From Balneicella halophila (GTDB lineage: Bacteria; Bacteroidota; Bacteroidia; Bacteroidales; Balneicellaceae), in contig NZ_QENZ01000003.1 of the NCBI RefSeq assembly GCF_003096835.1, positions 496,001 through 560,000 of the forward strand: a DNA stretch of 64,000 nt, read 5' to 3'. The notes below the pieces were generated by a model. The model saw only the letters and a program-made list of their open reading frames with translations. It searched no databases and was not told the DNA's origin. This document shows positions 1 through 8,158 of this stretch, piece after piece (positions within the stretch are counted from its first letter, which is position 1; each line of letters begins with the position of its first letter). A program made the position numbers and the translations under genes.

Positions 1-1417
1 ATGATGGTGCTCTGAAAGCAGAACATGGAACAGGTCGTAACATGGCTCCTTTTGTGCAGAAAGAATGGGGAAAGGCTGTATATGTAATGATGCAAAAGAT
101 TAAAAAAATATTTGATCCGAATAATCTCCTGAACCCTGGAGTGATTATCAATGATGATAAGCAAGCCCATCTTAAAAATTTAAAACCGCTGCCTGTTGCT
201 AATGAATTAATTGATAAATGTATTTAGTGTGGTTTTTGTGAATCAAATTGCGTTTCACATGGACTTACCTTATCACCTCGTCAACGAATTGTTGCTTATC
301 GCCACATATCGGCTTTACGAAACAGTGGCAGTAAAAAAGAGGAGTTAGGAACAATGTTATCCTCTTACCAATATCAGGGTAAAGATACCTGTGCTGCTGA
401 TGGACTTTGTGCTTTAGCTTGTCCTGTTAAAATTGATACAGGTAAATTTATTAAGGAATTACGATTTGTAGATATTTCTGAAAAGGATAATAAAATAGCT
501 TCTTGGATTGCAAATCATATGGGATTTGTGACTGCGACTATGCGGGTCATGTTAACGATTGTTGGTTTCTTTCATGATATTTTAGGAGATAAATTGATGC
601 ATAAAATAGCTATAGGTCTTAGGTGGATTTCCGGAAATAGAATTCCTTTGTGGAATAAATATATGCCAAGAGGTGCTAAGAGGTTGAAAATCATTCCGAT
701 AAGCGAAGCTAATCCTAAGAAGGTTGTGTATTTCCCATCATGGATTAATAGGTCTATGGGAGTTTCTAAGAAGGATAAGGAAAAACAACAACTTACACAG
801 GTTATGCAAAATTTATTGAAAAAAGCAGGCTACGAAATTGTTTATCCTGAAGGACTCAATAGTTTATGCTGTGGAATGCCTTTTTAAGCAAAGGATTTAA
901 GGAGCAGGGTAAACAAAAATCAGATGAGCTTGAAGTTACTTTGCTTAAAGCTAGTAAAAATAATAAATATCCTGTTCTTTGTGATATGAGCCCATGTCTT
1001 TATACTATGAAAGAAAATATGCAAGATTCACTGCATGTCTACGAACCCGCAGAATTCATTCTGGAATATCTGAAAGATGAACTAAAATTTACTCCTATTC
1101 AGGAAACGGTATCTATATTCCCAGTATGCAGTTCTAAGAAAATGGAAGTTGATACACTACTTGTCGAGTTAGGAGAGCTCTGTGCAAAAGACGTAATAGT
1201 TCCGGAAACTAATTGTTGTGGATTTGCAGGAGACCGAGGGTTTACACATCCTGAGTTAAATGCTCATGGACTGCGAAACTTGAAAGAGCAAATATTTGAC
1301 AATACACAAAGAGCTTATGCAACTTCCAGAACATGCGAGATAGGTCTGTCAAAACATAGTGAAATAAACCATGAATCCATAGTTTATTTAGTTGACGAAG
1401 TTACAGAGCCTAAGTAA
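1..1417 (+). pseudogene. FAD-binding/Fe-S oxidoreductase (D-lactate dehydrogenase type), broken, 5' end outside window
   Basis: This is the C-terminal part of a GlcD/Dld-type flavoprotein fused to a 4Fe-4S ferredoxin/CCG domain. Such proteins oxidise D-lactate or another 2-hydroxyacid at the membrane. The reading frame enters at base 3 with the family motif HGTGRNMAPFVQKEWG. It then meets an in-frame TAG at 225-227 exactly where the first iron-sulfur motif should read KCI-E-CGFCESNC, so a GAG/GAA codon has probably become TAG. The same frame continues without a stop through CAADGLCALACPVKIDTGKF to SLCCGMPF, where a T5 tract (881-885) appears one base short. Adding one T gives CCGMPFLSKGFKEQG, which joins the frame ending at 1417 with CCGFAGDRGF. 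One nonsense and one frameshift lesion make a full product unlikely. Which hydroxyacid it used cannot be told. It lies 10 bp from the convergent cbiA. Confidence 0.88.
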
Positions 1418-1427
1418 TGACGAATTA

Positions 1428-2726
1428 TTAATCAAATATCTTTAAGAAATCTTTATGAGATTTCCAATAAATGTGAGTATAGCCAGCAATAACGTTCTTA
1501 TATCGAAAGAGTTTCGTAGGAACCGGTTTATTTTTAGCACTGTAGAGTTGTGCAATGCTCGGTTCGTGATTCTCTGTAAGTGATGAATAGTGGAATTCAT
1601 GACCTTTCAGAGGTATGCCATTGTGTTCAAATTGACGATAGCCAAGCTTTAGCTTCATTTCCTCTAGAGTTCCTTGGAGGTTTAAGATATTCGCAAGAGG
1701 ATAAGTATTTCCGCTTTCATCACTCATCTGTTGGCAGAGGTAGAGCATGCCACCACATTCTGCCCAGATGTATCCACCTCGTTCGGCAAACTCCTTTATA
1801 GCAGTTTTCATAGAGGTATTTTGACTTAATTCTTCCAGAAAAAATTCAGGATAGCCGCCCGGCAAATAAATATGTGTAAGTTTTTCAGGCAATGCTTGGT
1901 CTCTGATTGGACTAAAAAATGAAACTTCTCCTAAAGAGGCTAATTTTCGAACGTTTTCTGGGTACATAAAGTTGAAAGCTTCGTCTTTTGCAATGCCAAT
2001 TTTGAGGTTTTGAGATTTCGGAATTCTGAACTTGTTTGTTGACAATATTTCTTTCTTTGTAGATTTTAGAAGTAAATCAATATCAACATGATTCTGTACA
2101 TGATTGGCTAATTCATCAGCGTAAGAAGTCAACCTGTATTTTTCATCTATATTTAATCCTAAATGACGAGAAGGTACGGATATGTTTTTATTTACAGGCA
2201 CATAGCCAAAGCTCTTTAATCCAACAGACTCAGCTGCATCCTTTAAAATTTTATAATGGCTTTCTGTAGATACATTATTAAAGATAACACCTGCAATGCG
2301 GATGTCTTTATCGAAATTTTTGTATCCGTAGAGCAGTGCAGCCATTGAGTAGGCGACAGATTTTCCATTTACTACCAGAACGACAGGAATATCTAAGAGC
2401 TTAGCAATGGCGGAGCTGCTCCCTTTTTGTCGGTCATAGCCATCAAATAGTCCCATGACTCCTTCAATAATTGCAACATCTTTATCTTTAGCATAGTAGT
2501 TAAAGAGTTGTTGTATTTCATCATCTTCACAGAAAAACATATCTAAATTGATAGATGGCTTTTGCGTAGCCAGCTCATGAAATTTTGTGTCTATATAATC
2601 AGGACCGCTTTTGAATGCTTGTACTTTCATCTCTCTGTTGTGTAATGCCCTAAGAAGACCAAGTGTAAGAGTCGTTTTTCCTGCTCCTGATGATGGAGCT
2701 GCTATGAGAAATGCAGAAGTCGTCAT
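1428..2726 (-). CDS. cbiA: Cobyrinate a,c-diamide synthase (CbiA/CobB)
   Basis: This enzyme amidates the a and c side chains of cobyrinate using glutamine and ATP, after the corrin ring is complete. The 432-residue protein has the usual two-domain layout. The N-terminal dethiobiotin-synthetase-like ATPase carries the P-loop PSSGAGKTT (about residues 11-19) and the EGVMGLFDGYD motif (about 89-98). The C-terminal class I glutamine amidotransferase has its nucleophile Cys324 in WAECGGMLYL and the LPGGYPE loop before it. Length is within the family range. It is divergent from the cbiET gene across 116 bp and convergent with the broken dehydrogenase. No cobalamin riboswitch is visible upstream of it. 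Confidence 0.95.
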   Translation of the reverse strand: MTTSAFLIAAPSSGAGKTTLTLGLLRALHNREMKVQAFKSGPDYIDTKFHELATQKPSINLDMFFCEDDEIQQLFNYYAKDKDVAIIEGVMGLFDGYDRQKGSSSAIAKLLDIPVVLVVNGKSVAYSMAALLYGYKNFDKDIRIAGVIFNNVSTESHYKILKDAAESVGLKSFGYVPVNKNISVPSRHLGLNIDEKYRLTSYADELANHVQNHVDIDLLLKSTKKEILSTNKFRIPKSQNLKIGIAKDEAFNFMYPENVRKLASLGEVSFFSPIRDQALPEKLTHIYLPGGYPEFFLEELSQNTSMKTAIKEFAERGGYIWAECGGMLYLCQQMSDESGNTYPLANILNLQGTLEEMKLKLGYRQFEHNGIPLKGHEFHYSSLTENHEPSIAQLYSAKNKPVPTKLFRYKNVIAGYTHIYWKSHKDFLKIFD

Positions 2727-2842
2727 GCTTTTAATTTTAGTTGCTAAAGATACGAAAATAGAGAAAAAGACTTAAAACTATTTTTCTTACTTGAAAAAAC
2801 TTTACCTTTATCATTTTAGAAAATAAGACAACTTTAATTAGG

Positions 2843-4033
2843 ATGAAATTTACCGTAATTGGGATTGATGATAACCAAGAACAACATTTTCAGCAAGACG
2901 TTTTAGCTATTATTGCCAATACATCCGTTTTTAGTGGTGGCAAAAGGCATTATGAGATTGTAAAAAAATACTTGCCATCGGAGCATGCTTGGGTTGAAAT
3001 AAAAGTACCCTTATTGCAAGTGTTTGAAGCATACAAGGCGTATGATGAAATTGTCGTTTTTGCTTCCGGAGATCCGCTTTTCAATGGTTTTGGCAATACG
3101 ATTTTACGAGAATGTCCTGATGCTGAGGTTAAGGTTTTCCCTTATTTTAATTCGCTTCAACTGTTAGCACACCGCATGTTGTTGCCTTACCAAGATATGC
3201 ATACCGTTACGCTTACGGGGCGTCCTTGGGCAAAGTTTGATGAGGCTTTGATAAAAGGCTGTGGTTTAATTGGTGTCTTGACGGACAGGAAGTTACACAC
3301 CCCTCAAACCATTGCAGAACGAATGTTGACCTATGGTTTTGATAACTATATGATGACAGTCGGCGAATTGTTGGGAAATAACGAACGGGAAAAATACACG
3401 ACTTTGTCGTTGGAAGACGTGGGAAAACATACATTCCAATTTCCGAACAATATCATTTTACAGAAAACGCACAGTTTGCCTCGTCCTTTTGGCATTCCTA
3501 AAACGGATTTCCATTTGTTGAATGGCAGAGCCAAGATGATAACCAAGATGCCCATTCGTTTGTTATCCTTACATCTTTTGGATTTGAGGAATAGATCAGT
3601 TTTTTGGGACGTCGGCTTTTGCACTGGCTCGGTTTCCATAGAGGCTAAAATGCAATTTCCTCATTTGCAAATATTTTCTTTTGAAATAAGAGAAGAAGGA
3701 ACAGCCTTGATGCGAGACAATAGTCGGAAATTCCATACGCCAGGCATTGAATCGTTTATTGGGGATTTTTTAGCACAAGATGTGGAAGAATTACCACGAC
3801 CTGAGGCTGTTTTTATAGGAGGATACGGAGGAAAATTGAAAGAATTTATGATTAAAATCAACAATTATCTTTTGCCTAACGGAGTAATCGTCTTTAATTC
3901 GGTATCTGAAAAATCCTTGGAAACCTTTAAGAGTAGTGTACAAGAATTGGGAATGGAATTGGCGGAGAACATTAGAATCAGAATAGATGATTTTAATGAA
4001 ATAACAGCATTAAAAGCAATAAAAACGAGATAG
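2843..4033 (+). CDS. cbiET: Cobalt-precorrin-7/6B methyltransferase fusion CbiE-CbiT
   Basis: This bifunctional enzyme methylates C5 and C15 of the ring and decarboxylates the C12 acetate, giving cobalt-precorrin-8. Residues 1 to about 200 form the CbiE tetrapyrrole methylase domain, with VIGID at the N-terminus and the ASGDPLF substrate/SAM loop. Residues from about 205 form the CbiT class I methyltransferase, whose glycine-rich SAM motif DVGFCTGSVSIEA starts at Asp256. Family members more often read DVGAGTG; here FC replaces AG, which looks like ordinary divergence. The 396-residue length fits a CobL-like fusion. The cbiGF gene follows 26 bp downstream, so the two are probably cotranscribed. 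Confidence 0.93.
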   Translation: MKFTVIGIDDNQEQHFQQDVLAIIANTSVFSGGKRHYEIVKKYLPSEHAWVEIKVPLLQVFEAYKAYDEIVVFASGDPLFNGFGNTILRECPDAEVKVFPYFNSLQLLAHRMLLPYQDMHTVTLTGRPWAKFDEALIKGCGLIGVLTDRKLHTPQTIAERMLTYGFDNYMMTVGELLGNNEREKYTTLSLEDVGKHTFQFPNNIILQKTHSLPRPFGIPKTDFHLLNGRAKMITKMPIRLLSLHLLDLRNRSVFWDVGFCTGSVSIEAKMQFPHLQIFSFEIREEGTALMRDNSRKFHTPGIESFIGDFLAQDVEELPRPEAVFIGGYGGKLKEFMIKINNYLLPNGVIVFNSVSEKSLETFKSSVQELGMELAENIRIRIDDFNEITALKAIKTR

Positions 4034-4059
4034 TATAACAACATAAACAATAATATATA

Positions 4060-5880
4060 GTGGAGAATACAGCGATAATTTTAATATCAGAAGTTGGCTT
4101 GCCTCTTGCAGAAACAATAAAGAGAGACTATCCTGAGGCAAAGATATTTTCGAAGAATAAGTTTGACGGAGTTGAGGAGATTGATTCTATCAGTGAATTC
4201 TTAAAGGAAAATCATTCAAAATATGATGCATATATTTTCATCGGGGCGATGGGAATTTGTATTCGCAGTATTGCACCGTATGTAACTCATAAGTACTCTG
4301 ACCCTGCAATTATCAATATAGACAGCACAGGAAAGTTCGTCATTTCCGTGATGAGCGGGCACGTAGGAGGTGCTAATGCCTTGACTAAAGATTTAGCTTT
4401 GTTGTTGGGAGCAACTCCTGTTATTACTACGCAAAGTGATAATTTAAATGTATGGAGTTTGGATATTTTAGGCGAGCGATTTGGTTGGAAAACGCAGACG
4501 AATTGCTCCAACTTTAATGAACCACTTACGCTTTTCGTCAATGGTAAAAAAACGGCTCTTCTCTTAGAATGTCGAGATAAAGGAACGGCATACTTAGAAC
4601 AAAATTTACCAAATTATACCACTGTGTTTTATAAGTTTGAGGACATTAATCTTGCTGATTTTGAATTGCTTTTGCTTGTTTCCCCATTTCTGTATCCTGA
4701 CGTAGCGATTCCTTGTATTCAATATATTCCTAAGGTATTGCATTTAGGCGTAGGTTGTCGCAGACAATGCAAAAAAGAAGGAATTGCAGATTATGTTGAG
4801 AATGAATTACGAAAACAAAACATTTCAGCTGATGCCATTGCAGACCTTTCCACGATTACATTGAAGAAAGACGAGCCGTTAATGGCAGAAATACAAACAC
4901 ATTTTGGAGATATTCCGATGAATATTTATACTTCTGAAGATTTGCAGAAAATAGATGTTCCCAATCCTTCCGAAAAAGTGAAACAAGTTACACAATCGGT
5001 AAGCGTTTCGGAAGCCTCAGCAATAGCAAGTGCTGAAGGAGGTCCATTAATTATTGAAAAACAAAAAGGGAAATTGAGCGAGGGCAATGATTTTACCTTT
5101 GCAGTTGCTTTTTCTCAAAGATACATTCGCCAAGGTCATGTTGAAATTGTAGGTGCCGGACCCGGCGACCCTGAATTGGTGTCGGTAAAAGGGAAGCACT
5201 TTTTAGAAATGGCTGATTTGATTTTGTATGCAGGCAGTTTGGTTCCTAAGGAGTTGACGTACTATGCAAAAGACGGTGCTACAGTTCGTAGTTCTGCAGA
5301 TATGGATTTGGAGGAGCAATTTCAGACAATGAAGACCTTTTATGATAAAGGTTTATTAGTTGTTCGTTTACATACAGGCGACCCGTGCATTTATGGAGCT
5401 ATTCAGGAGCAAATGGCATACTTTGACGAATACAATATGTCGTATCATATTACGCCGGGGATTTCTTCATTTCAAGCTGCAGCTGCTGAATTGAAGTCGC
5501 AATTTACCATTCCTGAGAAGGTGCAGACTATTATTTTGACACGAGGAAGCGGACGTACACCGATGCCTGAAAAAGAACAGTTAGCGAAGTTGGCGAAGTC
5601 ACAAAGTACGATGTGTATTTATCTGAGTGCCGGTATTGCCGAGAAGGTGCAGCAAGAATTATTGGAGCATTATCCACCGACAACACCGGTAGCCGTTTGC
5701 TATAAATTGACTTGGAAAGAGCAGAAAATTTTTAGAGGAACATTAGAGAATTTGGCAAAGTTAGTGAATGATAACAATCTGAAATTAACGACTTTAATGG
5801 TTGTGGGCGTGGCTATTGACAACCGCAAAGGTTTGTCGAGACTTTACGCTCACGAGTTTAAGCATATTTTCAGAAAGTAA
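4060..5880 (+). CDS. cbiGF: Cobalt-precorrin-5A hydrolase / cobalt-precorrin-4 C11-methyltransferase fusion CbiG-CbiF
   Basis: Two consecutive steps sit on one 606-residue chain. CbiF methylates C11 and CbiG then opens the ring lactone and releases the C20 carbon as acetaldehyde. The N-terminal half shows CbiG motifs GAMGICIRSIAPY and SGHVGGANALT and the CbiG C-terminal LGVGCRRQCKKEGI. The CbiF methylase begins near residue 358 with EIVGAGPGDPEL, then VVRLHTGDPCIYGA and YHITPGISSFQAAA. The start is GTG at 4060; a TAA at 4051-4053 closes the frame upstream and no ATG lies nearby, so the non-ATG start is the best choice. A long repeat-bearing gap follows the stop codon. Confidence 0.93.
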   Translation: MENTAIILISEVGLPLAETIKRDYPEAKIFSKNKFDGVEEIDSISEFLKENHSKYDAYIFIGAMGICIRSIAPYVTHKYSDPAIINIDSTGKFVISVMSGHVGGANALTKDLALLLGATPVITTQSDNLNVWSLDILGERFGWKTQTNCSNFNEPLTLFVNGKKTALLLECRDKGTAYLEQNLPNYTTVFYKFEDINLADFELLLLVSPFLYPDVAIPCIQYIPKVLHLGVGCRRQCKKEGIADYVENELRKQNISADAIADLSTITLKKDEPLMAEIQTHFGDIPMNIYTSEDLQKIDVPNPSEKVKQVTQSVSVSEASAIASAEGGPLIIEKQKGKLSEGNDFTFAVAFSQRYIRQGHVEIVGAGPGDPELVSVKGKHFLEMADLILYAGSLVPKELTYYAKDGATVRSSADMDLEEQFQTMKTFYDKGLLVVRLHTGDPCIYGAIQEQMAYFDEYNMSYHITPGISSFQAAAAELKSQFTIPEKVQTIILTRGSGRTPMPEKEQLAKLAKSQSTMCIYLSAGIAEKVQQELLEHYPPTTPVAVCYKLTWKEQKIFRGTLENLAKLVNDNNLKLTTLMVVGVAIDNRKGLSRLYAHEFKHIFRK

Positions 5881-5916
5881 CAAAGTTTATTCTTAAAGAT
5901 GCCTAACTAGCAAAAA

Positions 5917-5981
5917 GACTCTTCATTTAATTCAGAGTGACAATATGATTTGTTGTCATGCTGAACGAAGTGAAATATCTC
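5917..5981. repeat. Inverted pair of TGTCATTCTGAACGAAGTGAA-type boxes
   Basis: Bases 5917-5942 carry the box in reverse orientation and 5954-5981 carry it forward, so the two can pair around a short AT-rich spacer. Related forward copies lie at 6105-6131 and 6428-6455, and a degenerate reverse copy near 27494-27520. All five are intergenic. I recall similar boxes from other Bacteroidota genomes but cannot verify this here. Confidence 0.55.
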
Positions 5982-6010
5982 AACCTACTATTATTACGTA
6001 GTGAATATGT

Positions 6011-6080
6011 TCTCCCTTGGCAAAGGGAGTTAGAGGGATTGAAAAAGTCAATCTTCCTGCCCTCTTCTCCAAGAGGGAAA
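6011..6080. repeat. Palindromic intergenic element, copy 1
   Basis: About 70 bp. The outer arms are TCTCCCTTGG and CCAAGAGGGAAA; the inner arms are GAGGGATTGA and TCAATCTTCCTGCCCTC, so the element can fold into a long branched hairpin. Related copies are at 6498-6571 (same orientation) and 27391-27467 (opposite orientation). Confidence 0.65.
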
Positions 6081-6320
6081 ACACGAAATTGACGAGCACT
6101 TTTCTGTCACTCTGATGAAAGGAAGAGTCTCATGCAATAATGAAAAATTAAAAATTATCTGTTACCATTATCGCGTAATGAGGACAGACATTGAAAGCGT
6201 TGCGTAAAAAAACAAAGTTTTGTTGTCGTGAAGAAAGTATCACGAGGCTGTTCGGAAAGCATTTTCGACAGACTCTGTGGTACTTTTAGACAGCGAAACA
6301 TTTGTTTTAGCATAAGCTTT

Positions 6321-6371
6321 CACAGTCTTGAGTTTTTGGTTCGTTTTGGGTCAAGCCAAAATGAATAGAAA
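6321..6371. repeat. Dispersed TTGGTTCGTTTTGGGTCAAG element, copy 1
   Basis: Runs from CACAGTCTTGAGTTTTTGG through GTTCGTTTTGGGTCAAG to CCAAAATGAATAG. The reverse complement of the central part recurs at 27191-27222, and the ACTCAAGACTGTGAAA end recurs at 10842-10870. It is intergenic in every case. Confidence 0.5.
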
Positions 6372-6497
6372 GAAAAAGTTTCTTAGCGTGGGTTTTTTCA
6401 TTGCATTCAGAAAGACATATTAATCGGTGTCGTTCTGAGCAAAGCGAAGAATCTCACATTTCTATTATCCGATACCATTATCACGTTGTGAGCAATT

Positions 6498-6571
6498 TCT
6501 CCCTTGGCGAAGGGATTTAGAAGGATTGAAAAGAAATATCAATCTCACTACCCTCTTCTCCGTGAGGGAAG
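6498..6571. repeat. Palindromic intergenic element, copy 2
   Basis: Same architecture as the element at 6011-6080: TCTCCCTTGGCGAAGGG, then GAAGGATTGAAAAG, then CAATCTCACTACCCTCTTC and CTCCGTGAGGGAA. The two copies differ at scattered positions, which argues against a recent duplication. Confidence 0.62.
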
Positions 6572-6751
6572 AAGAATATGTAGTTATTTCAAGTGTTTTT
6601 CTTTTGAAAAAAAGAAAAATGTATCGAGAAATTCAATACAAGTTCTTCTTGAAACAATTTTTCACTCCTTATACTCGTAAAACCCGCTCAAACAAAGAAG
6701 CGGAAAGTTATTTAACCTCTAAAAGCTAACTCCTAATAGCTAAAAGCTAAT

Positions 6752-8158
6752 CTAAACATCTCTACCTGGACGAAGTTTTTCTGCATCATCAAAAGTCAAT
6801 ATCGTATTAACCAGTGTAGCTGCAAGATTACTTCCACCCTTACGTCCCTCTATGATTATCTTCGGTGTATCGGTGAATACTTTTACTCTATGTTTTGATT
6901 CACGTACATTTACAAAGCCAACAGGAGCAGCAATAATTCCTGCAGGTTTAATGTTTTTCTTTCGGATAATATCGCACAACTCAATCAATGCCGTAGGAGC
7001 ATTCCCGAAAGCATAAAGTGCATCAGGGTGTTCTTTTGTAGCCAATCGTATTCCCGCCTGCGTACGTGTAATTCCTTCTTTTTTTGCCAACTCTGCCACT
7101 CTCGGGTCATGCAGATAGCATTTCACTTCAATGCCTAATCGTTCTAAAGCACCTTTGCGAATCCCCGAAGCTACCATCGTTACGTCAGTGATTACTGTCG
7201 TTAGCTTTTTGTCTTTCACTGCTTGGTAAAGTTGCTCTACTGCGTCATCATCTGTGTAAACAAGGTCTTCCATTTCAAAGTCAGCAGTGGTATGAATAGC
7301 GTGAATCATAGCCCATTTTTTTCCTAAAGGAATATCAGGATTTTTTAATTCTCCGGCGATAGTTCTAAAGCTTTCTATCATAATAGATTGCCCTAAGTTT
7401 TTACCATCACCCTCAGCATTGGTGTAGTACCCACGTGGTGTAGCCATATGTTTACCGATGAAGTGCGTTTGTGAGTTCCCAATGATGACGATTGTAAACA
7501 TATCAACCTGCTCAGGGTCAAAATCCTGAAGCGTTGTGAGTGCTATTTCTTGTTCTTCTCTTCCAGCTTGCCTTACGATGCCAACAGTTCTATTTTCTTG
7601 ACATTCTTGTAGAAAAATTTCTCTTAGTCGATACAGTTGCCAATAGCGTCCTTTACTTTTAGGATTATATATTGCGGTCACAAAATCACCATTAGCAGCA
7701 GCGAAAATACGCTTTTCTATCTTTTCCCAAGGAGTTAATAAATCAGATAGGGAAATAATGCAAAAATCGTGACCAATCGGTGCTCCTAACAAAGCCGAAG
7801 CTTTTTGAAAAGCACTAATTCCCGGAACGACTTCGATACTTACCTCTTTATCAAATTCTTTTTGCATTTCGAAAAGCAAAGGAGACATTCCATAAATGTT
7901 GGCATCCCCGGAACTAATCACGCAAACAGTTTTTCCTTCTATAGCCAACTCAAATGCTTGTCTTGCTCGCTGTCTTTCTTGACGCATTCCTGTATCGATA
8001 CATTGTGCATCTTCACGAAGATAAGCTTCTATAAATTGAAAATAATATTTATAACCAACAACTACGTCAGCTTTTTTTACTGCGTCTAATGCTTCTGCAG
8101 TTATATCTCCTATTGAGCCCGGACCTATACCGACCACAATGATTTTTCCTTCTTTCAT
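6752..8158 (-). CDS. cbiHC: Cobalt-precorrin-3B C17-methyltransferase / precorrin-8 methylmutase fusion CbiH-CbiC
   Basis: Residues 1 to about 245 are a CbiH/CobJ tetrapyrrole methylase that methylates C17 and contracts the ring: VVGIGPGS at the start, CVISSGDANIYGM (about 79-91), EVVPGISAFQKASA (about 109-121). Residues from about 255 are CbiC/CobH, which moves the C11 methyl to C12 to give cobyrinate; the catalytic histidine is probably His289 in AIHTTADFE, followed by YAFGNAPTAL and AAPVGFVNVRESK. The two halves act early and late in the pathway, so this fusion does not join consecutive steps. Its start overlaps the upstream cbiJD stop by four bases (ATGA), implying translational coupling. 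Confidence 0.92.
   Translation of the reverse strand: MKEGKIIVVGIGPGSIGDITAEALDAVKKADVVVGYKYYFQFIEAYLREDAQCIDTGMRQERQRARQAFELAIEGKTVCVISSGDANIYGMSPLLFEMQKEFDKEVSIEVVPGISAFQKASALLGAPIGHDFCIISLSDLLTPWEKIEKRIFAAANGDFVTAIYNPKSKGRYWQLYRLREIFLQECQENRTVGIVRQAGREEQEIALTTLQDFDPEQVDMFTIVIIGNSQTHFIGKHMATPRGYYTNAEGDGKNLGQSIMIESFRTIAGELKNPDIPLGKKWAMIHAIHTTADFEMEDLVYTDDDAVEQLYQAVKDKKLTTVITDVTMVASGIRKGALERLGIEVKCYLHDPRVAELAKKEGITRTQAGIRLATKEHPDALYAFGNAPTALIELCDIIRKKNIKPAGIIAAPVGFVNVRESKHRVKVFTDTPKIIIEGRKGGSNLAATLVNTILTFDDAEKLRPGRDV

Larger units (their letters stand above)
5881..6751. other. 870-bp intergenic region filled with dispersed repeats
   Basis: No convincing gene is present. The gap separates the convergent cbiGF and cbiHC genes. 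It contains several copies of a short box resembling TGTCATTCTGAACGAAGTGAA (5917-5942 inverted, 5954-5981, 6105-6131, 6428-6455), two palindromic elements (6011-6080 and 6498-6571) and one copy of a TTGGTTCGTTTTGGGTCAAG element (6321-6371). A 67-codon open frame at 6526-6729 runs straight through the second palindrome and is judged non-coding. Confidence 0.7.

Noticed and set aside
225-227. TAG read as a sense codon (stop-codon reassignment)
   Set aside because: Another gene here (cbiET) ends in TAG with no sensible continuation, and the interrupted genes also contain frameshifts, so decay explains the data better.
6526-6729. 67-codon open frame as a gene
   Set aside because: It runs through the palindromic repeat copy at 6498-6571 and shows no domain or start signal.
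5881-6751. Insertion sequence or transposase remnant
   Set aside because: No transposase-like frame or IS-type terminal repeats were seen; only short palindromic repeats.
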